Positions 37,771 through 51,700 of a stretch of DNA of 64,000 nucleotides are shown here, piece after piece. Made by a program: the position numbers and the translations under genes. Location: positions 1,488,001-1,552,000 of the forward strand of contig SSBO01000004.1 of the NCBI GenBank assembly GCA_005281725.1, read 5' to 3'. Numbering within the stretch: the stretch's first letter is position 1; each line of letters starts with the position of its first letter. The DNA is from Wuchereria bancrofti. Its lineage: Eukaryota > Nematoda > Chromadorea > Rhabditida > Onchocercidae. The notes beneath the pieces were generated by a model. That model was not told where the DNA came from, made no database searches, and was given only the letters and a program-made list of their open reading frames with translations.

Positions 37771-40700
37771 ATTCAACACCTCAGTAAGAATCAAAAGTAT
37801 AAATCATTAAATAAATAATTATGTTGAAAAGAATTAAAACTGAAGTTAACATGAAGCTTAGATTATTACATCTGTGTCATACAACATCAGTTAGTCAATT
37901 TGATGCAATTTTTAATCGGTCAACCTATTAGTTAATTCGTAATAGAAGGAGAGTGATATAATATTTATTAAATCTTTGCCTACTAATAATGTTTAGTAAT
38001 TCTACTTTTTATTCAAGGCTTATAATTTTGAGTTACGTTTTTGAGTTGTTGTCTTTTACAATTCTGCCTTGTCAGTCAAAAGCAACTCTTTGGTCAGCTT
38101 TTTAAAGAACTATTCTTATATTTAGAATCTTGTGCCACCATATTTGATTATTCTAGAAATAAAATTTATTTTTCAACGTTAAACTTATTCACTTAAAAGG
38201 GGTACATTTCTTTTTGTTCATCATTTTTTGATTTTAATTCTCCCACTTTCCTGTGCCAGCTTTTGAGATTTTTTGTTTTTAAGTTGGTTATTGCCGCAGT
38301 GGCAAGTATTAAATATCCAGTTACTCCTTCTTGGTTTTTTTCAAGAAGGTTTATATATCACTTCACTTCCAAAGTGTAGTATCCTTTCTTATGTATAAAA
38401 TATTCGCTGTCCAAATATTCTCGAATTGGATTCTATACGTGGCAGTGTATAAGCCAAAAAATCTTTCAGACTGGTGTATTTCTTATATTCAACTGTCTAT
38501 TATTATTTGTTGTCTTGAAACATTCTTTTGCAATTAAGATCATTTTGAAAAAAACTTCTTTATCTGGTCTTCCAAAACAACTGCTCTTTTTTAGTCGTTA
38601 TACTTAATTGTTGCAGAAAAATTGGTACCACATATCAATTTCTCATTTCTGCTCTCTTTTGAACCTTTTTAAAATGACAAATATTTTGCTCTCTTTTATT
38701 GTTTCACAAATGGCCGTTGCTCTCGTCTGAAAAGGCCAGTTGGAAGGAAAAGCAATAAATGCAATAAGAAATGATTATTTTAATCATTTCGTATTTTCAT
38801 TCGGGTACTTGTTGATGAGAACTTCAGTGCTCTTCTATAATGATTAATAAAGAAGAACAAAAAACGATAAACGACAATAATAATGTTTATTACTATAGTT
38901 CATCATTTCAGTCTTATTGAAATGAGTTCATTTGTGTCCAGTCAAAGGTAATTTCTACTAATCTCAGTTTATTCATTCGAGAGTATTGTTGACTACTGAA
39001 GATAGATATGTATGAAGGTATAATTTCATAAAGTAACAAAGGGCTATAATCATTGTCTCGTTAGCTTGATGTCCAAAATTTCCGCCCCTTTTTATTTTGA
39101 TCTTTAGTGTTAATGGAATTCTGCTACTGCTTCTTATATAGCCCGAGATGTTTTGAATATTGATTAAATTTCACTCATTCCAGTTTGGTAAATCGTCCCG
39201 CGGATCATCCGCTTGAATTTATAATTCAATTGTTCAAATAGAAAGCTGAAGTCATGTGATAGCTTCCCTGAAATGTCCTGAAACACCTCCTAAGATGAGA
39301 CATTTCAAGCAAACCTTTCAATTAGCCGAAAATCAATTAGTCGAAAAAATTTCCATCCGTCTTATATAGCGATAAATGATTTCATTTCTTGATCAAAGAA
39401 ACTATATTTTTAAGCTATGTCAATAATTTATCTTAAGAGCTCGATTTTGGTCATATATGCCGTCATCAAACCTTTTGCCTTGTAAATAAACAGCAGCTGT
39501 TAGCACAATATAAATAAATGCAGCAGCCTTCCATACTTGAAGCAAAATGCTATTTCTAGCAATAGCGTGAATGAAGAATGAAACTCAATTTGTATTTCAT
39601 TTTCAGGCTCGGTTATAGTGAAAAGAAATGATCAAAAGCCAGACATGCCACATTTCTCCTTTTCTTCTCTATCAGTTTTTTGATCAATTTGATGGTTCAT
39701 TCTTCTTTTTTCTTCATTCAATTTAATTACTAAAAACAAACGTTTATTCTTCGTAAATATCTTAAATGGGTAAAAATTTGGCAATGAAGTACCATAATTT
39801 TTTAATATATATTTGATTTTTAGTACGATCGTTCTCCGTTTTCTCGTTTTTGTTATTCTGTCATTTTATAATTCCTTTGTAATTTGACAAAGTTGTTAGC
39901 CCTTACCGCGGTGAATAGCTATCTTGAACTTCAACTACCAAATCTTGATAATAAATGATTATTTTGTGATTGCTAGTAATAATTTAGGTTTTATTGAATT
40001 TTAAATATTCGTTTTGAAATTTTATAACGTATGCGTACCATCGCTAATCCAGTTGATTACTACATTGCTAATCCAGTGGTATCCAAATCACTATGTGTTA
40101 TTCATTATGTCTTGTGGAAATCGAAAGCAGTGTCAACTATTTATTGTCACTTCGCAACCACTTCCCTCTTTTATTCTTTCATAAATTATTTCATATCCAA
40201 TATTCCATATAAAAAATATTATAGCAGCAGCTTGATTTTGTTCTTTCATTATATTTCTGGTATAATCCACACCTGTTATTAAGTAATGACCTGAGTTTTA
40301 TTATGTTTCAAATTTTGATCTTCAGATTTTATGATCTTAATTGCTGCACAGATAATACTAATCTTTCAACTTTAAGACTTGTTAATTCAGTATCTTACGT
40401 AATCCTTCAGTACCTTCTCTCATTTTTGTCTATAAATAAATTATTTTTATTTTGAAATATTTGTACTCCCATATTTGCGTTATTACTTCCAATTTTTAAT
40501 TTTATGTCACATACTTGAAGATCATAAAAGCGAACGCGGCATAATCGCCATACTCTTTATTTAATTTCAGATTATTAGTTCTCATTAAATTATATATGTT
40601 TAAGCTATTAAGCTTGCAAATGTTTGTTCTACACAACGTTGTCATTCAAACTCGCTGTGCTATTTGATTAGCATTTCAAGAGTAAATTGAATACGTTTGC

Positions 40701-43700
40701 TTGCACTGCAAAAATGCAATTCAAAATGAGCCAATGCATTCAAATTTAATTATGCTAAAAGCATGTCCAATTATATATATATATGTATTCATAATAATTT
40801 TATAAAAGCTTATTTAGCTTAAAACGGATTTGTTGAAAGAAGTTGTTATCAGTTCCTGAAGGTCTAGAGTTAAACAAAAAAAAAAAAAGAAAAGAAATTG
40901 TGTGGATTGGAGATTTTTATTTTTTTTTTAAATTTTGTTAGTTTCTACTCCTCACGATTTCATCACTAAAATGAAAAGGATAAGTTTTTCTATTCATTAT
41001 ACTTCCAGTTCAGCTCGAATTCTGACTCATTCTTATTAATCACTAAATAGAAACTAGACTCGGAAAATATTCAGTTGACCATATGTGTGCATGTGTGTGT
41101 GTGTGTGTGAAATAATTTAAATCTATGAAAATTTATACTGTGCTTTCTTGGCCGAAAAAAATAACCAGTCTTTTTCCGCTTGATCAATTTTTTCTTCTGT
41201 TTTATGCAAAGGAACTTTAATTTCCTCATTATAAAAGCCATCAAATTTTTTTCATTTTTGATTGCGAATATTCATCTATAAATTTTTCAGTTTTAGAAAG
41301 TAAAATGCTATTTTGCTAAATTTAATGACTCTCTCAGTCATATTTCTCTCTTCTCTAAAAATAAAAAATTCAAGTCGTTACTGTTTAATCGTTTATTAGT
41401 TTTGAAATTTCTTTTATATTAAATTATATTGTCATTTAATATAATTGTCCGTAAAAGATTGCGGAAAATGCAAATCATTCGACGAAACGAACAATTTGCT
41501 TCTAAGGAAACATCCTTTCAATTGCCCACTCTATTCTCATTGCTCATAGTACTAATAAGAACCACTGTGAACATTCATATCATAAAACAAGGACGACAGT
41601 TAAATTTCTAAATAATATCATCGCTGGACGATTAACAAATAGATGAATTAAATAAATGTAAAACGGTTTTGTAAAATCGGTTGAGGAACCTGAAACACTA
41701 TTGCTTTATCGAATTGAGAACACATTTAAGCAATTTCACTTCAATAATTACACATTTATTCGGGAATCTGCAGATAATTCAACATATTCAAAATTTTAAT
41801 AGCGTTTCATTTAATGATATATTCCAGAAATTTTAGATGCATGCATAATTTATTGTTCCATCATAATAATCGTTTAACAAAAAAAGAAAATGCCGCCGGA
41901 TGATCCTCCAGTTAATGACAATCCTTCAAGGGCAATTTTGTGATTTATTACTTGCTGGTAAGTCTGATAGTCAAAGTAAGTCTTATAAATATACTAAAAT
42001 ATGCCCATAAAATTGCTTCATTTTTGTTAAACATTCATTTTCTTTCGCATGACAGACATTTTATTGTTTCTCTTTTATCCATTTTAATTTTCAGGCATGT
42101 TCTTAGAAAGTAGAGCATTAATTACACCGGCCTTTTTAATCGTCATGAAATACTTTGCACTTTGTTCTGTAGGACATTTACTAACGAATAGACAGCTATA
42201 TTATTATCACTCAATTTGTTTGAAACAGTTTAAATGATTCCGTTTCCTGTCTCTTTTTTCTGAAAATTTTGATGGGTTTCATCAAAAACTTTGAAAATTT
42301 TCAACCATTTTCACTCAGCAATTAAATTTAGTTGCATTTTTCACTTGCAACTAAAGAATTTCCTTTTTCTCCACCTCTCTCTGTTTTTCTCTTCACAAAT
42401 ATTTCGCCATTGCTGATTGTGATTGTAATGCAGTCAGGGAAATAGCTTTAAAATTGCCAAATAATTGTTGTGCAATCAATTGATTTTCCGGGATGAACTG
42501 AAATCTTTCTTGGAATCACCAAAAATTTGTTAGGTTTGAATGAATAGCTTATATTTGAAACAAGAAAGATAGCTTTCTGAAGTTTCGGTCAATTACACAT
42601 AGACCTTAGCAGGATGAATTAGGTAATTATTTATTTCGAATAAATTTTTTCACTGCAATATTATTTGCACATCAATTATATCTGGAATGATCTTTATTTG
42701 GCTGTATAACTGACTGATAAACGCTGTGAATCAACAAGTCTAAGGTTTTAATTTTTGTCCACTTCAAGCCTAAAGCTTCAATTTCCTTTGCTGTATTCTC
42801 TCACTACTTCAATGTCTTTCAATCATTTTTACTCCCAGTGAAGCTTATGCATGCATCGAAACATTCTGAGGAGTAACAGAACAGAATAACAGAATAATTT
42901 TTAATATATCATTAAAAATATGTCGACTGATTGAATTAATTAAGTTTACTGAAAGTTTTCTGCTGAACTGAAAATTGCGGAATTATTTGCTATATTCAAT
43001 TCAGACATGTGTTGCAAGAACCCAAAATATAGCATTATGCGCAAAAGAATTGAGATCTTGCAAAGTTTCTGAACTGATCTCTAAGGTCTAGAGATATCTT
43101 CACCCAGTTGCAGAATGATCCTGTAATAGTAAGTAATCTGTCCGAAGGAATGAAACTAAATGAATAGATTTTGCAAAACTGAATATCTTGTTTAATGTTC
43201 ATTTACCTGAAGGGAGTAAAGGTCTTCGTTTTACAGAATGGGAAGAATTAAAATTACACTGACAATCCCCCATTAATTTACATTTTAATTTTAAAATAAT
43301 TTTATAATTTAAAAATTTAGGGATAGATTACAATTTTTATTAAATTCTTTTCTTACTCTACATATGTTAGTGGTTAAAACGACAAATCAAATTTGAGAGT
43401 CAATTTTGGCTAGTGTATTGAACTAATATAAAAATAATGTAAAATAGTTCGCTGCATGTAATTTGCATTACGTTTGCACTAAATTTCATGCAATTCAGAT
43501 GTTCCATTATTCGTTGATAGCATCAATTCTGTAGTTCCAAATGGCTTTTGAAGTCTTTTTTTCAATGAAGTTTTTGATTTCTCTAGAGAAGAATAAGCGC
43601 AAAAATTGTAAATTCATGTTTGTGTGAATTTTTTTTCTGGAAGACAATGCTAGCAAAGCTAATATTTTCAATGATCGCATGGGAATTTCGTTCTAGATAC

Positions 43701-45340
43701 TGAGAAAATACTAAAAAATAAAGGAAAAACTAGACAAACAAAAAAGATTTCATTTTCAGCTATAAAATTACCATCCCAGTAGCATGAAAATTTTGACCTT
43801 TTGTATCTTTCTATTAAAATCGAAAAGCAAGGAAATTTTCATATTAACGTGTTGTGTGTGCATTTTTCTTGGTCTCTTCCTTTTTGATCAATAACAACGT
43901 CTTCAGTTGTCGAATGATAGTGAATTCAACTTGAAACAGTTGGCGAATTTAAGACCAATGGTTATATTTTGAGGATCCTGGTATCGTCGAAATGAATTGT
44001 TCTGGGATGTCATCGAATATGTCAATTTCTTTATGCTTCAGCAAGATACTTCAATTAGTATTACAAACTATGGAGGCTATTGTATCCATTTGTAAATTAG
44101 TTTTATTTCATTTCATATATTCTATTTACAATCGTCGTATGCAAAAACTGTGATTGGTAATCCTCATTTCTATCGCCCTGTATATTAATTAACTCTTCTT
44201 TCTCACTTATGATTTGCAAAATTAACCATAAAAAGAATTACATTATTTCAAAGTAATTTAAAGTTCAAAGAGGTCATAAGTTTAATGAGAAGTTAAACGT
44301 AGAGTTGTTTTACTAAAAAAAGAACAAAATACCTGGAAATAGTTCATTTCATTTTTAATTAATTTCTCATTGTTTAGTTTAATTTGATCATTTAGAATTA
44401 GTTTTGTCTACAATATGCCGAAGTAACCGTCATGATATTTAAATTTTTCTAATACTATCTCATTCGTATTATTTTTATAAATCATTAATCTTTGTTCTTG
44501 TGTTTGCAAATTAAAAACATCCAATTTGAATTCTTTAATTCTCAATTTTTATCATTTTTCGTTTTTGTATGTCAGAACAGAAATTAAAACGACTAATTTA
44601 TTAATTTTGTGTTTTTTTGTCTATACCTTTCAATTTATTTTTTTTTGGAGCAAAGAAAGCTGATTTATTGCTTTGTTTCTGTTCATGCTGCCAATGAAGT
44701 TAGTCTTCTTGAAATGATAATTCATTTTAAATTACATTCAAACATTTTCTCTTGTCTACACGAATCGCTGGAACTTCAGCTAATTTTCAGATGTCTTAAC
44801 AAGTTTCGTTTTCTCTGCTGTCGTGTTTCTTTTTTTCATTAATTTCTGTACATTAACTGACATCTAAAATTAATAATGAAATGTTAAGATAAAGAGTAAA
44901 GTATGCTAATAATTTAATATAATATTTGAATATATGGTAACAAGTTATAGGCTATAATAAAGAATTAAGTTTAAATGGGATGAAATTGCGAACTATAAAT
45001 ATTTACGTCTTTTTTCGATATGTATACTCAAAATATTCAAAAAAAAAACCTACTGATAGCTAATAAACGGGTACAATTTTATTGCTTATTAGAAACAACT
45101 TCTAATAAATTTTGAAGCTTAAATCGAATGTCGTTAAAATTTTTTCTTAACTTACCAAAATATTAAAGGTCACAGTAACGCAGACTGTTGAAGTCAGATG
45201 AGAAAAATTAGGTGAACAAAATTTGCAATAGTATAATCGACAAATAGAATGAGTTGGGAGCTAGTAAGTGTTCCTACTCTTCTAATACCTATATTTTAAA
45301 TCGAAATTGTGGTTTATAAAAGACAAAATAACAAATTAAG

Positions 45341-45350
45341 CTCTTTACAG
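45341..45350 (+). promoter_or_regulatory. Candidate trans-splice acceptor for the Ly6-like gene
   Basis: CTCTTTACAG ends 43 bases before the ATG at 45394. No upstream coding exon is required. The pyrimidine-rich tract and AG fit a spliced-leader acceptor. Confidence 0.3.
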
Positions 45351-45393
45351 GATGTAAAAAAATATTAAGCGAGAGAGCAGTACTATTTTGTTG

Positions 45394-46796
45394 ATGTTGA
45401 CATCCTTTTTGGTGACAATTTATTTTGCACTTGTTCAAAATGCAATATCTTTTCTGGGATTGATCGACGATTTCGAGTTGGATCGGCAACTCCCGAGCGT
45501 TACGTGTCGACAGTGTATTCAACTGTGGTATGTGCTTGCCAAAGATTCTCGTTCCACGTGTGGACCGCATTCACGCACTTGTACAGGGAACGTCTGCTTT
45601 ATGAGTATGTCTAACTTTCTAACGTGACCTTTGAAGTAAATTCCATCCTTCATAGTTTTGCTTTGTAAATGCATACCCAACTGTGCTGTTAGATCGGAAA
45701 CATAAAATTTTATTTCCAATGTAGAAAATGATGAAAAAATAAAACAAATTGCATATTTCCATTTAAATGATCATGTTTCTTTTCGAAAATTTTTGCTTAA
45801 ATGATTATATTGTTTCAAAAAGCTGTTTCATAAGAAAGTGACAGATGAAGTTTTTTTCCGTCAATTTAATAAAATAAGGTAATGATAATATCTGAGCTAG
45901 GTGAAAATGATTTGCATAATCGTTTTCATAAAGTAAATAGAAAAATGCACCATATAAGTATATATTTTAGGACAGTGTAAGAATTGTCCGGTGTATCAAT
46001 ACATGGCGGGCTGTTTAACATTAACTGATTGGCAATTTACCGATTTGTCATTTTCACGACAACGTGCTGAACTTCTCGCGACACGTGTGGGAGCTACGCT
46101 CCTTTGTGAAGATTCCATGAATCAGACGACCTGTATTTGCAATCGTAAAAATAAGTGCAATGATATTCATGCAAGAGCACCGTTTTCCACATACAGTGGT
46201 AGGTCTTCGGTATCAATTAGAGATACTGCACTACCTTCACCAAGATTAGAGTTATAGGAGTATTCTAGAACCACCTCCTGATTATTAATATTTTCTTCAT
46301 TAGTATTGTAATTTATACTGGCTCATATTTAGTCTTTTACCAAAGTTCCAGTTATAACACGAATAAAATCATAATTTAACCAATAACTTTTAATAATTTG
46401 TAGTTAGCTTGAACCAAAATGATTAGTGCAAAACAAGTATGTTAATTTTTCCTTATAAATTATAAATTTTCAAATGAATGTGCTGTAGTAGTTTATGATT
46501 AGGTCTAATTATAGTCCGAATAGAATTACTTAAATCAATAGCATTAATAATTCCAATATCCGTCTTGATATACAATTTTTTCAGCACCACTCTTCGGTGG
46601 TATTATAAATTTTGATGCAGTAATCTCCAAAATAGATCCTTACTATAACGACATTGTTCGACCGAAACATGCATCGAGGTATTATCCAGCTGATACGGCT
46701 ATTCGCACAATGTCCCTCCAAGCATTCTTTCTAAATTGCTCAGCGCTTCTTCTTTCATTTTTCTTGCCTTTATACAATGGATATTTCCATACCTAA
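45394..46796 (+). CDS. Ly6/uPAR-like cysteine-rich secreted or GPI-anchored protein
   Basis: Three exons, 45394-45604, 45971-46198 and 46585-46796, join in phase to give about 216 residues. A hydrophobic signal peptide (MLTSFLVTIYFALVQNAISF) precedes a compact cysteine-rich region with VTCRQC, STCGPHSRTCTGNVC, RQCKNCP, AGCLTL and LLCED. It closes with CICNRKNKCND, the Cys-rich ending followed by Asn typical of three-finger Ly6 domains. NQT and NCS are possible N-glycosylation sites. The last exon ends in a hydrophobic run (ALLLSFFLPLY), which suggests a GPI-attachment or membrane tail. Retaining the second intron would stop the protein at 46257 without that tail. I recognise the fold type but not a named orthologue; nematodes have many such proteins. 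A decayed copy of intron 2 and exon 3 follows the gene. Confidence 0.75.
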
Positions 46797-46849
46797 CTTA
46801 AAAATTTATATAAATTTCCTAGCGTACGAAATTCTCTGTAATCCACAGA

Positions 46850-47340
46850 ATTTTAAATAGAACATTAACCTTCAGGTAAGATTTGATTAATATAATTTAA
46901 ACCGTGGCTCATATTCTTGTCTTAAAATCTTAGTTATAACATGGGTAAAGTTATGATTCATAGCAATAGTTTTCAATAATTTATAGTTGCGGTTTAAAAT
47001 ATTGTTTGCAAAAAACTGCACTTTTTGTTATTAAGAAAAGGAGTAATCCACTACTGTCTCCCTTACTCCATTTCTTCTTATAAATTCAAATTTTCAGTTT
47101 CTTAACAGATCCACACCGATTTCTATAATATCATAAGGAATCGATTTAATGTAAATTTTTTGAAAAAAAAAAATTCTTTTTAATGCTATTTTTGAACGTT
47201 ATGTTTTGCACTTCTTGCTATAATATATTCTTGCAAATCAAAAACTAGCCATTATAACGACAAGCATGAGAAAGACAATATTAATCCCTTAGTACTCACA
47301 TTTTACTTCCTTTATACAATGACCTTCCTAATTTAACACG
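46850..47340 (+). pseudogene. Decayed tandem copy of intron 2 and exon 3 of the Ly6-like gene
   Basis: About 540-590 bp downstream of their originals, three blocks recur in the same order. GGCTCATATT with AGTTATAACA occurs at 46320 and 46907. ATAACGACA occurs in exon 3 (46646-46654) and at 47254-47262. CCTTTATACAATG, then TTCC and CTAA, occurs at the exon 3 end (46767) and at 47309. The relic of exon 3 has lost its reading frame and the acceptor is not preserved. This looks like a tandem duplication of the 3' half of the gene, now decaying. Confidence 0.6.
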
Positions 47341-48726
47341 ATTTATATGTCCTATGAGATATCCGGAGGATATCTACAATGCAGTAGTCAGAACAGAAAA
47401 ACTTTTTTCTTAAGATATGATATAGATTTGCAATTTTAATTGCACAAATCGAAGGACACGCCGACGAGTTCTTTGAGATTAATTGGTTGACCTTTGCTTC
47501 AGTTCAGCCAATTACATTTCTATCAGTCAAACTGTTTATTTCTTATTTGTCTGATGAACTAAATATTCAATGGAATTATTCCTGCAAAGACTAAAATGAA
47601 AAAATATAATTTTTCGCAGTAAACCTCATCGGTCCACATAGTCTTTGGTTCAATTTTAAAAGTTAAGAAGTTTTCGAGTTAAGAAAAATAAAACCAAACC
47701 AAGAAAAATAGAATCAAGCTAGAATTTTATAAAGGGAATTTTTTAAAAATTTTGTTTTCAAATTACAATGTCATTCTTTATGCAGAGCATAAACTGGTTA
47801 AAGTTTTCATCGTGTAATTGAAATGCTACTGAAAAGATTCTACTGAAACAAGTCTACTCGGTAAACACACCTGACTGGGCTTTTTTGCAACCAATTCCTT
47901 TATCTTAAGCTGATAAAGACGTGAAAAATAACCTAAGATTAACAAAAAAACGTTAATTAACAAGTATTTCCAAACATGAAAACAGAAAATTCCTACACAA
48001 GGGGAATGGAAAGAAAGTGGAGTCTTTTTCTCTTTCAGAAAGTGGAGTCTAATGAAGTATCTTCGGTTTCTATAGCTTTTCGTGACAAAAATATCAAGAA
48101 ATTACTGATATTTCACCCTGCAGATAATCTACCCAAAAATGTGAAATAAGCATCACCTTAATAAAACTATTCGAAAAAAGATAAAAACAAGAAAAGATTT
48201 TAAATATAATCAGCATCAATTATAAGTTGTAAAAAGTGATGCAATAAACTTAGTTTGCATTAATTCAGCAGGCATTCATTTTGATTCTGATAATAAGTCA
48301 GAATTTTTTTCTGAAATTCCAGATTTTCCAAAATTCACAGGTGTTATTACCTCTAATAATGAAAACAAGTGAAACTGAGATAAATATGACGTACCATTAT
48401 GCTTTTAGATGCAAGCTTCACGAAAACTGAGCTGAAAATGATATAATTTTTTCGATTGTTTATAATGAGTGAGTGGTTAAAAGAGGCGATGAAGCTAAGA
48501 CCAAATTCTGATAATAAACAATCTGGATTTCGACCGGAAGTAGTTCTACTCCGAGTTATCAACTTTTGAAGCTATAATATGCTTGGAAATGAACTGCATG
48601 ATGTTTTCAGAATCAAAATCGAATAACATTTTCACGCAGTAAAAGAGCTAGCGATAAAGCATTTAAACAAAAAAGTTAAGCTACAACAAAAATGACAAAA
48701 AAGTCAGTATGAAAATAATAATTTTA
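47341..48726. other. Spacer between the Ly6-like gene and RICTOR
   Basis: The two genes converge here. No coding series was found. A 14-bp direct repeat, AGAAAGTGGAGTCT, occurs at 48012 and 48037. The RICTOR 3' untranslated region should lie just below 48727. Confidence 0.5.
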
Positions 48727-51700
48727 TTAAAAATAAATTTTCCAAGGTAAAAAATAACTTGCTTTCTTTAAAGCATCTGCAAATAACTCATGAACCAGAC
48801 GCCGTGTTTCCAAGCTAAAATCATGTTGGGCTAATAATACCAGAACATCGGAATAAAGGCAAAGTGAGGAGAAAACTTCGCGGTTAGATAGGTAATTCCT
48901 AAAAAAAAAACTCATTTTGATATTACTCAGAAACTGAATCATACTACCAGTGTTTTGATCTGCTTCAACGAAGCATTTAGGAATCTCAGATATTTCAACT
49001 TTCAATTTAGGTAAAGAGAAAAGATGTGGACTTGCTCATACAATTCCATCTATGCATTACTAAACGTTTGTTCTTACGAGCCATTAGGAACATTTTAAAG
49101 TGCGGAACATTTCGCTGCAATGTGGAACCACATTAAAATTAACATCAGCAATCAATTATCCTTCAAACAGAAGGAATGAAAGTTAAAAAAGTGCAGACTT
49201 ACCTGAGCAACTTTTTTGAACTGTTTAAACATTTCGATCTTTGTAATAAAAACATTGATATTATCTCATCCCTTGCTTCACCAGGTACCTCAACTTCCAA
49301 GACATCTAAAACCATGAAACTGATAAAATATTACTTGAAAAAGGGAACTGCCATCAGTGCTCACATATTACTTAATCCAGAGACAGGAATTTAGCTTGTG
49401 CTAAAAATTTAAACAAATCCTTGATCATGTGCAGGATTAAAGTGGATTTATTGAGATCATTTAGTGACTAGTTCATACAAAAAGGCACTTATATACTTAA
49501 TTTTTATTCCTCGTACATAAAGAATATGAAATACCTAGTATAAACATTTTCTTAAAGGAAGAACATACTAATATGAGGAAATTGATAGAAAGTTGAGCTG
49601 TTCAATGAAATTTCCCCATATAAAGAAAATTCGACAAAGTTAAAAAGTATGTGAAATGAATAGATGAACAAACAGAAAATAAACAAATTATGTATACAAA
49701 CATTTTTGAAGGAGCCACCAGTACTTTAAGAAGTTCAGAAATAAAATCTAAAATTCAATGAACAAACTTTTACTGCCGAAATATTCTTCAGGCCACGAAC
49801 AGTAGAAGCAATTACTGATTTGATGCATGCGTTTAACAAGCGATGAGTCACAGCTGTGTTCGGCGAATTCTTCACCAAGAAATACGTCCTACAACTTATG
49901 ATTAGTTCTCTAAACTGTATAAGTATAAAAATATTGCTTTCTAATATTGCATGCCTGTAGCATCTTTTTTAAGTAGATTGAATGAGCCTAGTATAGAATT
50001 AGAAATAAATATAGTTATCCTGAAGTTGAAAAATTTTCGCATAAGTTGGCAATTTGATTAGTTCACAGTAAAAGGAATGGGAAAGAAAAAGGAAATTTTT
50101 GATTTACTGAAATGACCTAAGTAAATTGAATTTGAAATGAAATAAATTTATCATGATATAAATTATCTACTTTTTGTAACATGAAAACACCAATGGAAAA
50201 GCATAAAAACCACAACAGACCTTTAAAAAAAGATCAGGAATGAGTGGGAGTGAGATAGACTGACCGGAGAAGCTGATCGGTCGAGATTCTGTCATTTCTG
50301 AATCAGTTTTTCCCGAAAGTTTTCTGTGTTTACTTTCCAGAGGATTCCGGAAGCCGCACAAACACAGAAACTGAACTTATGCAAGATAAAATAATTTTAG
50401 TAGTGTTTTACCCACTAAACTTCAGGTTAAGGTAATCATATTGAAGTCTTTCCAATAAACAATTGCTTCTGTAACGATCGAAATGGAAGCTTAGCCTCCT
50501 CTTTTCCACTATAATCTATTTTGAAAAACTCTCACAGCCTGACCACTTTTTTGTCGCTTATGGCAACTATTTCATAATACAAAAAATAATAGGTTTTTAA
50601 AGCTACAACTTCTGTTTGCTCTTATCGGTATCCTGAAAACATTAAATAAATTCCTAGAAAAAATTATCAATACTGTGGAGCAAAATAGTCAAAAACAAAT
50701 CAATAAATCACCTTATTTTCTGATATAGCGGTATAATTTAGCGCTGTGTCAAGCGAAAATGGTGGTAGACGAAACTGACTGCGAATCATTAAACAATCTT
50801 CTCTTATCTATACAACAACAAATATTTAAAGCTTTACAGTTTTCTTAGAATTATTCTACAGAATGCATAAGCATTTCACTGCCAGGATATTAATTTCTTA
50901 TAATATCATGGTGTAGTGTAGTGCGAATATAACAAACTCTTAGGAAAGATAGCACATAGATGTATCGGTAATAACCATTTCATTAAAAAAGCGGTTAATC
51001 AGGATTTAAAATAAGAACAGTTAGAATATCTATAAATAAAAAGAGCTAGAACGCTTACACCTCCGATTTCCATAACACTAATATTGCCATGATTAAACAA
51101 ACGACTTTCAAGTTCAAAAGTCATACAGCTAGAAGCATAACGAGTTTCAATTGAGCAATTCATTTTTCGGTGCCAAAGCGCTCCACAATCTAAATTACTA
51201 GTTCACTGACAACAAATATTTTGTAGTAGTCACTTTTAGAAAACAGGTATTAAATGCTGTATTAAGTATCGAAAATTGATGAAATAGGAAATCAGTGAGA
51301 GAATTGTGCCAAACTGTCGATATCAAATTTCTTACTGAACTTATCCAGTGCAATAAAATCGAGGCCACTCGTTATTGAATCTGCTGTATGTTTGGATCTA
51401 TAGGTCAAGCCACCCACAAGATTATCAGTATCAGTAAACGAAACTGTCCCATTCTTATTCGTGATAAATATCGGATTCTCAAGATTAACACCAAAAGTTT
51501 TCTAAAAAATTGTTTTTTTCCAAATAGCATATGTTAGTCTGCAGTTTTTAACGTTGCAGAAACTGAATGCAATATGAGAAAATATGAAGTGTGAATCGCA
51601 CGGCAATTTTAAATATTCCCAAGTAAAATCATATTACTAAATAACAACAAAATAGGAAGTTTTCGAAGAAAAATAACAAAGGGCATAAAACCCGACAACT

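Larger units (their letters stand above)
36797..45393. other. 8.6-kb region without a supportable gene
   Basis: No exon series with a recognisable protein was found on either strand. The DNA is AT-rich with poly-A/T runs, a TATATATATATAT stretch near 40773, a (TG)n tract at about 41090-41109 and a near-identical 23-bp direct repeat (37602 and 37748). It separates two genes that diverge from it, CCDC93 and the Ly6-like gene, so it may hold distant promoter or enhancer DNA. Noncoding RNA genes cannot be excluded by reading alone. Confidence 0.55.

Noticed and set aside
41090..41109. (TG)n microsatellite, and an AT run near 40773
   Set aside because: Ordinary simple repeats, noted only as content of the gene-free region.
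41891..41941. Short frame MPPDDPPVNDNPSRAIL that looks like a first exon
   Set aside because: No usable donor before its stop and no downstream exon found within the gene-free region.
45388..45393. Upstream extension of the Ly6-like frame by two TTG codons
   Set aside because: The ATG at 45394 begins a good signal peptide; TTG starts are not expected in nematode nuclear genes.
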